64,000 bases of DNA from an uncultured Chlorobiaceae bacterium (GTDB taxonomy: Bacteria > Bacteroidota > Chlorobiia > Chlorobiales > Chlorobiaceae), in the NCBI GenBank assembly GCA_903895195.1, contig CAITSZ010000037.1, forward strand, positions 1 to 64,000, in the 5' to 3' direction. The notes under the pieces were generated by a model that had not been told where the DNA came from, made no database searches, and saw nothing but the letters and a program-made list of their open reading frames with translations. This document shows positions 27,403 through 35,724 of the stretch, one piece after another (the stretch's first letter is position 1; every line of letters starts with the position of its first letter). A program made the position numbers and the translations under genes.

Positions 27403-28512
27403 TTATATCTCCCACTCTTCAACAACCCTGGTCGGCCCGAAAACCTCATCAAATCCAAAAATCCTGATGCTCACTTTTCCGTTTTCATAAATCAGCACAT
27501 CCGCCCATGAAAACATCCGGTCGCTCTCTTTATCAATCGACTCTTTAGGAATTGAAAATGGAGAGCCACCCCCGCCAACGATCACCTGCCAAGCTTTGCC
27601 GCCTTGATTTTTCCTTGGCTGTTCAGCGTGATAGGTATGCTGATGTCCAGTAAAATATACTGCCTGATAAGTCTCTACCAGATTCCAGAACGCATCTCTG
27701 ACTTCAGGTCTTACATCAAATCCGCCTTCCTTGCTCTCTTTAGTCCCTTTCAGCTTTTCCGGTACATAGGTAAATGCCATTTTATGCCCAAAAATAAAGA
27801 ACTTTTTGGCTCCTCTTTTTTTCGCAGCCTTAAAATCAGCTTCCAGCCATTTCACCGGTGCAGAACTGTCAAAACCAACAGGATCAGTATTGATCATCGT
27901 AAAATGACTCTTTCCTACGTCAAATGAATAACTGAGTTGCCTTTGGTCAGTGGTAATTCCATCGGTACCGATTTTCGGTTTGTTCTCAACATTCCAGGCT
28001 GTAGCATCCTGATGTGTAATGGACTTCCATTTATCCAGATCCAAAATAAGATCACCCATGTTGGATCGCCAGATATTTTCATTTTCAACGACAGCAGTTT
28101 TCTTCTCCTTTCCCTCAGCATTTTTGATCTTAATCTGGACTTCATGGTTTCCAGGAATAGGAACAACGTAGGTGCCCGATTCGATCAGATTTGACATCAT
28201 GCCCCTCCAATAGGCATAGTAACGGTCCATCTTCTCTTTATTTGATGAATACCCATAAATCATGTCACCATTAAAAAACAAAGCCTGTGGTTTAGCCACC
28301 TGCATCTCTCTTATCATCCGCGTCATGACTTTGGTATTCTGAACCCAAAGCAAATCCTGCTCAGTCGCTCCGGCAAGTGACGGATCACCCCGGCAATCAC
28401 CGACAGTAGTGAAATGAAAGACAACAGGAGTTTTCGTTACCTCGGCATCTGCTCTATATGAGGCAGATACTATAAAGATTAACCCTAACAGGGTGATGAA
28501 TAACTTTTTCAT
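27403..28512 (-). CDS. Secreted metallophosphoesterase, 369 aa
   Basis: Calcineurin-like phosphoesterase with signal peptide (residues 1-23, SYRADAEV). Metal motifs: TTVGDCRGDP, LFFNGDMIYG, PIPGNHEVQ, FIFGHKM and YFTGHQHTYH. It is the last gene of a leftward TonB/ExbBD run, which suggests that its product is taken up by, or works with, the receptor encoded at 30.4-32.6 kb. It is shorter than and only distantly similar to the metallophosphoesterase at 20.9 kb. Confidence 0.92.
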   Translation of the reverse strand: MKKLFITLLGLIFIVSASYRADAEVTKTPVVFHFTTVGDCRGDPSLAGATEQDLLWVQNTKVMTRMIREMQVAKPQALFFNGDMIYGYSSNKEKMDRYYAYWRGMMSNLIESGTYVVPIPGNHEVQIKIKNAEGKEKKTAVVENENIWRSNMGDLILDLDKWKSITHQDATAWNVENKPKIGTDGITTDQRQLSYSFDVGKSHFTMINTDPVGFDSSAPVKWLEADFKAAKKRGAKKFFIFGHKMAFTYVPEKLKGTKESKEGGFDVRPEVRDAFWNLVETYQAVYFTGHQHTYHAEQPRKNQGGKAWQVIVGGGGSPFSIPKESIDKESDRMFSWADVLIYENGKVSIRIFGFDEVFGPTRVVEEWEI

Positions 28513-28538
28513 AGAATGATGTTAAACGTTATTGATGG

Positions 28539-29243
28539 TTAACGATGAAATTCAACCCAAACCTGAAACAACTTTGTTTGATCACGCAACACAGCCGGTG
28601 GCAGGGGATAGTGAGCAATGTTCACAGCATGAATAGCGGCCCGATCAAAAACATCAAATCCACTGCTTATGACGATATGTGGATTTTGCTGTATGCCGTC
28701 CCGCAACGAAAATTCCACCCGTGCCCTGCTTTTTGTTCTCATATTGTTAGCTGCCGAAGGATACTCCACAGCCTCTTGAACGGCAGCTTTCACCTTTGCC
28801 GAATATTCTGTCAGTGGGTCCACTTTACCATTTCCACCGCCTTGTGCAGCCACTTGTTCAACAAAACCATTGTGAGCTCCCGTTGCGTCACCGGAAACCA
28901 TCTCCGACCTCATCGGTACTGGCGCAGCACTTTGCGCCATAGGTTTTTCAGGTGCAAGTTCATGCATAACGGGTTTATACTTCGTATGGCTCGGCTTAAC
29001 CATACTCCTCAATTTCGGCAATTGCTGTTCAACTTTCTTTTGAGTAATAGGAGCGTTGAGCATCTTTTTTTCTTCCGGTGAGCTGCTTAATTGAATAATT
29101 GCCGGTGGTGTCATCCCGCTATCTTTCAACCGCTGTAAGCCAACAAAACCGATGCCAAGCAATAAGAGAATGATCAATTCCACTACAAAAGCCAACCCGA
29201 ATGCCTGAAGCATTTTATGTTCACGCCACATAACTGAAATCAT
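28539..29243 (-). CDS. tonB: TonB family energy transducer
   Basis: A 234-residue inner-membrane-anchored protein. One N-terminal TM (about residues 14-36), a Pro/Lys-rich periplasmic linker, and a C-terminal TonB domain (SRARVEFSLRDGIQQNPHIV, then HYPLPPAVL). It passes proton-motive energy from ExbB/ExbD to the outer-membrane receptor. It is 15 bases downstream of exbD. Confidence 0.92.
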   Translation of the reverse strand: MISVMWREHKMLQAFGLAFVVELIILLLLGIGFVGLQRLKDSGMTPPAIIQLSSSPEEKKMLNAPITQKKVEQQLPKLRSMVKPSHTKYKPVMHELAPEKPMAQSAAPVPMRSEMVSGDATGAHNGFVEQVAAQGGGNGKVDPLTEYSAKVKAAVQEAVEYPSAANNMRTKSRARVEFSLRDGIQQNPHIVISSGFDVFDRAAIHAVNIAHYPLPPAVLRDQTKLFQVWVEFHR

Positions 29244-29258
29244 AGCTCACTCACCCCC

Positions 29259-29654
29259 TTAAAAAGTTGTTTTGCGCGCCGCCAATGCAATTTGGGTCGC
29301 GCCACCTGCTTTAACAGCATCGATTGTATGCAGCACATCCTGAAGCGAAACGCTTTCCGTTCCTGCAAGAGTCACGGCAGTTTTTTCAGCATCCCGTTGT
29401 TTCAATAACGCTGTCAACTGTGCATAATTTATCTGGTTCCCTTCGACGAAAAGCGTCCCGTTTGATTCAAGTTCAACCAGCAGCTTTGGCGTTGGTATTT
29501 GTGCCGCACTGGAACTTACAGGCAGTTTTGTGACATGACCGCTTGCCGGTATCATGCGCAAAGAGAACATGACAAAAAACACCAATAAAAAAAGCATGAT
29601 GTCGATCATCGGAATGATCTCAACACGAGCCCTGCGTTGTGTGAAATAGCGCAT
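29259..29654 (-). CDS. exbD: ExbD-like biopolymer transport protein
   Basis: A 131-residue protein with one TM near the N-terminus carrying the proton-path Asp (VEIIPMIDIMLFLLVFFVM) and a periplasmic C-terminal domain. It works with ExbB and TonB. It lies between exbB and tonB with short gaps. Confidence 0.94.
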   Translation of the reverse strand: MRYFTQRRARVEIIPMIDIMLFLLVFFVMFSLRMIPASGHVTKLPVSSSAAQIPTPKLLVELESNGTLFVEGNQINYAQLTALLKQRDAEKTAVTLAGTESVSLQDVLHTIDAVKAGGATQIALAARKTTF

Positions 29655-29673
29655 TATTATTCTGTATTATGCC

Positions 29674-30309
29674 TTAATAAGAGACCGACTGGAATAACTG
29701 TTGACGATTGAGAATCATCACTTTGAGAGTTTCCATTTGATGAACAACCTCTCTGATCCTGGTATTCAGGCTATTGAAGAAAAATATTCCGATCATGGCA
29801 ATGACGAGTCCTGACGCAGTTGCAATCAGCGCTTCGGCAATGCCGCCTGTAACTTGAGTTATGCCACCTTGTATGTCCGCAAGAACGCTGAAAGCATTAA
29901 ACATCCCGATGATCGTACCAAACAATCCTAACAGCGGTGCCAGGGTAATGACCGTATCGAGAAGCCACAGTGAACGGTCCAGCTTTGGCACTTCATGCAT
30001 AAGCGCCTCCTCCAGACTGCCCGACAGCTCTTCCTGATTCAAATGATCGTGCTCACCATCAATGGCAACTTCAAGCAGCCTCAGAACAGGAACTTCATTA
30101 TGACTTTGATGAAACTCCTTGATGGTGTTTTTATTAATGACCTTTTTTGAGCGGCACAGTTCAATTGCTTTTTCCCCCACCCGGTACATATTGGCAAGGT
30201 AGCGCGATCGCTCAATAATAACGGTTAGTGCAAGGAGTAAAAGAAAGAGCATCAGGTAGAGGGTGCCACCCGATTCGTTGGCTAATTTGAAAAGATGGAC
30301 GAATGACAT
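29674..30309 (-). CDS. exbB: ExbB-like (MotA/TolQ/ExbB) proton channel protein
   Basis: A 211-residue inner-membrane protein with three predicted TMs; the second and third carry LDTVITLAPLLGLFGTIIGM and EALIATASGLVIAMIGIFFF, the conserved ExbB/TolQ signature. First gene after a terminator-like hairpin that separates it from the receptor gene. Confidence 0.95.
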   Translation of the reverse strand: MSFVHLFKLANESGGTLYLMLFLLLLALTVIIERSRYLANMYRVGEKAIELCRSKKVINKNTIKEFHQSHNEVPVLRLLEVAIDGEHDHLNQEELSGSLEEALMHEVPKLDRSLWLLDTVITLAPLLGLFGTIIGMFNAFSVLADIQGGITQVTGGIAEALIATASGLVIAMIGIFFFNSLNTRIREVVHQMETLKVMILNRQQLFQSVSY

Positions 30310-30338
30310 AGATGGCTAATTTTATTGGTTATTTGTAT

Positions 30339-30368
30339 AAAAAGAAGAGAGGGGTAAACCCTCTCTTC
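30339..30368 (-). terminator. Intrinsic terminator or attenuator between receptor and exbB
   Basis: On the minus strand a 10-bp GAAGAGAGGG/CCCTCTCTTC stem with a five-base loop is followed by TTTTT. It lies between the receptor stop and the exbB start and could lower expression of exbB-exbD-tonB relative to the receptor. Confidence 0.75.
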
Positions 30369-30398
30369 TCTCTCTCTAATGACAAACCGTCGCAGTGC

Positions 30399-32621
30399 CT
30401 AAAAATCAAGTTTTACCGTAGCCATAAAACTGCGTTCAGGTTGCCATGTGAAGAGGTCTGCAGCAGATGGGCCGGTTTTAGATGTCATTGATGCATTAAT
30501 AACATCCTTATGATCCAGGATATTGTAGACACCAAGGTTCACCTTCATGCTCTTAACCCCAAGACCCGGACTCTTGAACGTATACCCGATACTGTAATCA
30601 AGAGTGCTGTATGGATTGATAGTAAGAAGCTCCGCTGCATCCGCAAATTGATTGCCGACATATTTATAAACAAGAGAACTGGACAGGCCGCTGTCATTAT
30701 ACAACAGTGCAAGTGCCGCTGTGGTTTCCGGAGCATTAGCTATTCTTAAGCTGGTCTCCTTGCTTTTTGCTGAGTTAAAAGAGGCATTTGTATAGAGTGA
30801 AAAACCGTTGCCAACAGCGTAGGCAACCTGTCCCTCAATGCCCTTGTAGGTAACACCGCCACCGTTATAGTAAACTGGATCGACCGATGTTAGATCCTGA
30901 GTCAACTTGTTGGCAAAATCTATATAATAAATATCAGCATCGAAGGTGATGTTACTCGATTTATGAACATACCCGATCTGATAATTACTGGATGTTTGCG
31001 GAGTAATGGAGGTTTTATTATAAGAAGGCGAATAATAGTATGAAATATCAGGAACAAGCATACCCTGAGCATACTGGGCGTATACAGAAGAGGTCTTGTC
31101 AATCTGATAATTCAACGTAAGGAACGGAAGCGTTGCATTGAATTCATTATCAATCTTTGCTGCTTGACGAGCTCCCTTATCCAATACTTTAGCATCAATC
31201 GACTGTTGCCACTTCATCAGTTTAATACCCGGCGTCACCTTTAAATTATCCGTTGCTGCCCACTCAAACTCTGCAAACGGCTGATAATTTTTCCAGCTCG
31301 ATCCCTGATCATAAAGAATATTCGATCCAATACCGGCAACATTCTTTTCTTTATAGTTTGGCGTCATTCCAAACAGGTTGTAATCATATCTGCTGCGGAA
31401 AGTATCGGTTGTTTCAAACCAAAGACCTGTTCTGAACAAGCCAGCGTCAGTTTGTTTGGTGATTTTCACCACATCCCCATATATGGTATACTGATTGAGC
31501 TTTATATAGCCAGGCATCTGGGTTGCAGCGCCTTTACTACCACCCTGAGTGGTAATAACACTGCTCCGACCATCACCAGGAATAGCACTGTCAGCTGAAA
31601 GTGTGTTATTTCCGTACCAGACATAGTATGAAGTGTTGTCAACGCCCCACCCGCAACCTAAATCACTCTGAAGACGGATATAATCAAAGGTTGTAGTTTT
31701 TTCAACTCTGCCGTACCCGTAATAAAGTGCTTTCGTCGGATCGCTGGACAAACCGAAGTTTTTGCCATAGATTGCCGCTTGTGCTTCAGTGATACCTTTA
31801 CTGCCATCTGACTGATAGTAGAAGTTGCTGTTGTTACTTGAAAAAATGGTCAGTAACGTTTTTGAGCCAATCGGCTGTTCGTATTTAAACGTTAAGTTTT
31901 TCGATCCAAGGCTTGAGTTTGTCAGATACCCATCACTATTCATGTCTTGCCCGGTTACTAATAATTTGGAACCACCAAGTTCAGCAATAGTTCCAGTGTT
32001 TAATGTAACTCCGTTAAGACGTGTATTCCAGGATCCAAGAGAGTTAAAAGATGAGATGCCAAAGTCGTTTGAAGGAACCAGTGAATACAAATTCACAGAT
32101 CCGCCAAACGTTGCCTGACCTATGTTACTTGCATTTCCCGGACCGCGCTCAACAGTGACATGATCAATAATTGAAGCAGGGAAATATGCAGTTGGATGGT
32201 GTGTTGGTCCGTTAGTATCACCAAACGGGATATCATCGTAGGTAACATTGTATTCACCGTCCTTGAATCCGCGAAGCGTAATTTTACTGCCATCAGTAAG
32301 CCCTGGGCCATTCGCAGAAATTCCACCACTTACACCCGGAGCAATGGCTGCTATGTTTGTAAAATCAGCTACAGGAGATTTTGCATCTTCAAAAAAAGTC
32401 CTGTCAATTACGGCTTGTGGCTGTGTAACCTGAAGAGATGATTTCGCAGGAGCAACCGCAGAAACGCCACCTCCACCTCCCTGAGTACCAACGGTACCTA
32501 AGTCAGTTGCCGTTTCGGCATTCGCACCCAAGGGTGAACAAAGACCCAGAGTTATGGCAGCCATAACCAATGGCTTCGCACTGCCCTGATATTTAAAACG
32601 ATGTAACTTCGATCGCTGCAC
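30399..32621 (-). CDS. TonB-dependent outer-membrane receptor, 740 aa
   Basis: A 740-residue receptor with a signal peptide (ending near LGANAETA), a Gly-rich stretch (GGGGG near residue 50), a plug domain (GSKITLRGFKDGEYNVTYDD, VERGPG) and a beta-barrel ending in aromatic MATVKLDF. It lacks the carboxypeptidase-regulatory-like domain of the receptor at 8.5 kb. It heads a leftward cluster with exbB, exbD, tonB and a secreted phosphoesterase, so it likely imports something released by that enzyme or another phosphorus-related ligand. The substrate is unknown. Confidence 0.93.
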   Translation of the reverse strand: MQRSKLHRFKYQGSAKPLVMAAITLGLCSPLGANAETATDLGTVGTQGGGGGVSAVAPAKSSLQVTQPQAVIDRTFFEDAKSPVADFTNIAAIAPGVSGGISANGPGLTDGSKITLRGFKDGEYNVTYDDIPFGDTNGPTHHPTAYFPASIIDHVTVERGPGNASNIGQATFGGSVNLYSLVPSNDFGISSFNSLGSWNTRLNGVTLNTGTIAELGGSKLLVTGQDMNSDGYLTNSSLGSKNLTFKYEQPIGSKTLLTIFSSNNSNFYYQSDGSKGITEAQAAIYGKNFGLSSDPTKALYYGYGRVEKTTTFDYIRLQSDLGCGWGVDNTSYYVWYGNNTLSADSAIPGDGRSSVITTQGGSKGAATQMPGYIKLNQYTIYGDVVKITKQTDAGLFRTGLWFETTDTFRSRYDYNLFGMTPNYKEKNVAGIGSNILYDQGSSWKNYQPFAEFEWAATDNLKVTPGIKLMKWQQSIDAKVLDKGARQAAKIDNEFNATLPFLTLNYQIDKTSSVYAQYAQGMLVPDISYYYSPSYNKTSITPQTSSNYQIGYVHKSSNITFDADIYYIDFANKLTQDLTSVDPVYYNGGGVTYKGIEGQVAYAVGNGFSLYTNASFNSAKSKETSLRIANAPETTAALALLYNDSGLSSSLVYKYVGNQFADAAELLTINPYSTLDYSIGYTFKSPGLGVKSMKVNLGVYNILDHKDVINASMTSKTGPSAADLFTWQPERSFMATVKLDF

Positions 32622-33220
32622 TAATCACCCCCTTAAATTTTTGAATTAATTTACCAGTACGGTTCTTTTTTTGTTACAACCTGAAATGCAAATCTCTTGT
32701 TCAGATTAAAGAATAATTAATTTATTTGTGACGGATATGTTAAATCGTGGTTATAAATAAAAGCCGCGAGACTTATTATTAAATAAGTGCGAGTATTGGC
32801 TATGCCTGTATGTGGCTTTAAATAAAAGCCATATTGAGTAGCTGTTTATTTTGTGGATTAGGGTATTCGTTTTATAGATTAATATGCTTTCCTGTAAGCA
32901 GTTACAGCTTGTTGAGAAGCGCTTCGATTTATTGCGTCGGTTCTAATTGCTGAAAATGTAATTAATCCGTTATGTAAAAAAAGATAAGAATAATAACACG
33001 GCAATATAGTCCAATATATCACTCTCTTTATTAAGAGGTCGTTACAGGATTGTTGCGGAATCGTAAATATTTTATAAAAATATCAGTGCTCATATATTTG
33101 ATTGCAAATATGATAAAAGTAATAATTGCAATTGTTAATATCCATGCCCGTTACAGGCAATAGCAGGAAGAATCAAAGAGTGGTTGTAAATTGCCGTTTC
33201 GATCGGCGCTACAGATGGGG
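32622..33220. other. Long AT-rich leader region upstream of receptor gene
   Basis: About 600 bases with no supportable gene. It contains a TGGCTTT/AAAGCCA hairpin (32813-32831), a near-repeat of the same AATAAAAGCC segment about 70 bases earlier, one GTAACA half-site on the minus strand (32672-32677) and a weak 11-bp-period pair (33040-33056). It could hold a long regulated leader. Confidence 0.4.
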
Positions 33221-33481
33221 CTATTGATTGTGATGTTTTTCCACTGTATTATGTGGAAGTTCAATGGGGCGTTTTTTAACGGCCGTTGTATCTATGCGCC
33301 TTACAAGCCTTTTTTCGTTTAACACATCATGAGTTGCAGTTGAAACTCTTGCATTATCATCAAGAGTACTCAAGCCAATTCCGCCAAGGACTCCGATAAA
33401 CATGCCGATAGTCAGCGGAAACATGGATTTTATAATCTGTATGTCGCCACTGAATGTCCCGTCGCTTTGGTTCTCTGCCAT
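33221..33481 (-). CDS. Small single-TM hypothetical protein, 86 aa
   Basis: 86 residues with one membrane helix (IKSMFPLTIGMFIGVLGGIG, about residues 17-37) and a basic, polar C-terminal half. No family recognised. It points leftward toward the TonB receptor but is separated from it by a 600-base gap, so co-transcription is not clear. Confidence 0.55.
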   Translation of the reverse strand: MAENQSDGTFSGDIQIIKSMFPLTIGMFIGVLGGIGLSTLDDNARVSTATHDVLNEKRLVRRIDTTAVKKRPIELPHNTVEKHHNQ

Positions 33482-33535
33482 AGTTTCAAAACCAGTTTCG
33501 GATGAATTGAAATCTTGGAAAAAAAATCAATCATG

Positions 33536-33859
33536 TCAGTGGCTCATAAGTTGAGTGACACTGTTAAGCTGCTTCCAGACCTCTTCGATGATAAATCCAG
33601 ATGCTTCATCCGGATCATTCATGAACAGCAGCTTTTCGAAAGCATTAAGCCGTGTCCGGGCACAAGCTTTCAGTAAAGCATCGTTACCTTGATATAGCCC
33701 GAACTCGTTGCGGATTACCCACCCAAGACCAAAATGAAAATTGATCAACTCCCTCTCATGAGTATTCCTGAGCTCGCTTTTTTCCTCTTCACTCATTCCA
33801 CTGATAATACGCTCTATCGCATCATCAATCGTCCTGGGCCATAGTGATGAATCAGGCAT
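33536..33859 (-). CDS. DUF6794-like small protein (copy 2)
   Basis: A 107-residue protein starting MPDSSLWPRTIDDAIERI; this ATG is chosen because it aligns with the copy at 48.0 kb. The central motif is NFHFGLGWVIRNEFGLYQGN and the C-terminal motif NDPDEASGFIIEEVWKQL. It is nearly the same as copy 3 and more distant from copy 1. Function unknown. A heptamer repeat array lies about 150 bases upstream, as it does upstream of copy 3. Confidence 0.8.
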   Translation of the reverse strand: MPDSSLWPRTIDDAIERIISGMSEEEKSELRNTHERELINFHFGLGWVIRNEFGLYQGNDALLKACARTRLNAFEKLLFMNDPDEASGFIIEEVWKQLNSVTQLMSH

Positions 33860-33954
33860 AAGGATGTAATTATGGTAAAAAAAGTATTTACTGATATCAG
33901 TTTTGAGCATTCATTAACTCATGAGCAAGATTACTAATAATATTCAGTAGAAAA

Positions 33955-33971
33955 TGTTACACAATTGAAAA
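33955..33971. promoter_or_regulatory. PHO-box-like repeat (TGTTAC-N5-TGAAAA)
   Basis: Reverse orientation of the TTTTCA-N5-GTAACA variant at 14454-14470, about 95 bases upstream of DUF6794-like copy 2. One-base variant (TATTAC) at the corresponding place near copy 3, so it may simply be shared paralogue flank. Confidence 0.3.
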
Positions 33972-34006
33972 ACCATTACAGGAACTGAAAAAGAGGAATG
34001 TTTCTA

Positions 34007-34098
34007 CCGCCAACTGCCAACTGCCAACTGCCAACTGCCAACTGCCAACTGCCAACTGCCAACCGCCCACTGTTTTCAATCTCAGCACTCAGAACTGC
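34007..34098. repeat. Heptamer array, longest CAACTGC run
   Basis: Seven exact CAACTGC units plus two variants (34007-34072), then the TTTTCAATCTCAG link and a short CACTCAG run. The most regular copy of the composite repeat in the window. Confidence 0.8.
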
Positions 34099-34160
34099 CA
34101 AGAAAACTTGTGTATATTCTCCTAACGTATTGATATAAAGAGCATCACATCTACCAGCCA

Positions 34161-35498
34161 ATGTTCCATCTCAATGTCCTGATAGTCGATGATGAGCCCA
34201 ATATTCGCAAAACCCTGACGGTTTTCATGGAGTCACGCGGCCATCAAGTCAAAGCCGTAAGTTGCTCACGCGACGCATTGGCCGAGGCTGAACTGCAGGT
34301 TTTTGATCTTGCGTTTGTTGATGTACGCTTAGGCTCTGAAAATGGGCTTGATCTGGTTCCTTCTCTTCTGGCGGCGAATCCATGGATAAAAATTGTTGTC
34401 ATAACAGCCTACGCTTCAATTGATACAGCCGTTGAAGCCATGAAGCGAGGTGCTGCAGACTATATCCCGAAACCCTTTACACCAGATCAACTGCAACTTG
34501 TCACTGAAAGACTCTCTGCAGTGTGCCGGATGGAACAACGCATTGTATCTTTGCAGGAGGACCTTGATCGGAATAACCCCGAACAAAATCTTACCTCCCG
34601 ATACCCCTCCATGCAGCGAGCCATAGCACTGGCCCGTCAGGCTTCAGATTCCGATGCCGTTATACTCTTGCGGGGTGCCAGCGGTACCGGTAAAAACCTT
34701 TTTGCCCGCTCTATGCATAACTGGAGCCGTAGATCCGATAAACCTTTTACTCTCATTTCATGTCCGTCACTCCGTGATGATTTGCTTGAGAGAGAGCTTT
34801 TCGGCTTTGCCAAGGGTTCATTTCCCGGAGCTCTAAAAGATAATCCAGGCAAAGTCTCTCTGTGCGAAGGCGGCACATTGTTTCTTGATGAAATAGGAGT
34901 ACTGCCGCTCTCTATTCAGCCAAAACTTCTCCGTTTTATACAGGATCGGGAGTATGAGCGTTTAGGCGAACAGCAAACACGGAAAGCCGATGTCCGCATT
35001 ATTGCTGCAACTAATTCAGATCTTGAAACAGGGGTAAAAGAGGGTCGTTTTCGTGAAGATCTTTTCTACCGTCTTAATGGACTGCAAATTGAGTTGCCTC
35101 CACTGGCAGGCCGACCTGACGATATTGAGCAACTTGCCGGAAGCATGCTGAAATTCTTTGCTTCACAAAACCACAAAAATATTGATGGCATTTGTGATAA
35201 TGCCATGCTTGCGCTCAAAACCTATTTGTGGCCGGGCAATATACGTGAACTTCGCAATGTCATCGAACGCGCTGTAATTCTTTGTAAAACCGGGCTGGTA
35301 AGTGAAGAACACCTGCCTGCGAATATTTTCATTAAAACTCAACCGGTTCGTCTTGGAGACCCCTTGTCGCTGGACGTGATAGAAGAAACCCATATACGCC
35401 GCATTCTTGCCTCATCAAAATCACTGCAGGAAGCTGCAGATCTCCTCGGTATTGATCAGGCTACCCTCTGGAGAAAAAGGAAACAGTTTAAAATTTAG
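34161..35498 (+). CDS. AlgB-like NtrC-family response regulator
   Basis: Response regulator of 445 residues: receiver domain (1-120, acceptor Asp54 in FVDVRLG), AAA+ domain (Walker A GASGTGKN 172-179; Walker B GTLFLDE) and Fis-type HTH (SLQEAADLLGIDQATLWRKR). Overall it resembles Pseudomonas AlgB closely, including the C-terminal HTH. The sigma-54 contact loop reads GSFPGA (219-224) instead of GAFTGA; the critical Thr is Pro, so it may not activate sigma-54. A KinB-like kinase is two genes downstream with a permease between. Confidence 0.88.
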   Translation: MFHLNVLIVDDEPNIRKTLTVFMESRGHQVKAVSCSRDALAEAELQVFDLAFVDVRLGSENGLDLVPSLLAANPWIKIVVITAYASIDTAVEAMKRGAADYIPKPFTPDQLQLVTERLSAVCRMEQRIVSLQEDLDRNNPEQNLTSRYPSMQRAIALARQASDSDAVILLRGASGTGKNLFARSMHNWSRRSDKPFTLISCPSLRDDLLERELFGFAKGSFPGALKDNPGKVSLCEGGTLFLDEIGVLPLSIQPKLLRFIQDREYERLGEQQTRKADVRIIAATNSDLETGVKEGRFREDLFYRLNGLQIELPPLAGRPDDIEQLAGSMLKFFASQNHKNIDGICDNAMLALKTYLWPGNIRELRNVIERAVILCKTGLVSEEHLPANIFIKTQPVRLGDPLSLDVIEETHIRRILASSKSLQEAADLLGIDQATLWRKRKQFKI

Positions 35499-35724
35499 AA
35501 GCCTTCCTGTCACCTTGCAAAATTCAAGGCCTAATTTTTATGAGCCTTGTGTTCCGCAAGATGCCCTTTCTCACTCTTTCGCTATGTTTGGTAAAACCAG
35601 AGCAACATCAAAGCCGTATGATTGAAATTCATGCAGGCTGAAGTTGCTGTTAATTTATCCGGACATCAGGACGTGGCGCTAAGAAAATGAGACTCTTATC
35701 CGGCAACTATCTCTCAGTTGAATT

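Noticed and set aside
27295..34098. Tandem repeats as CRISPR arrays
   Set aside because: Units are 7 bp without spacers and there are no cas genes.
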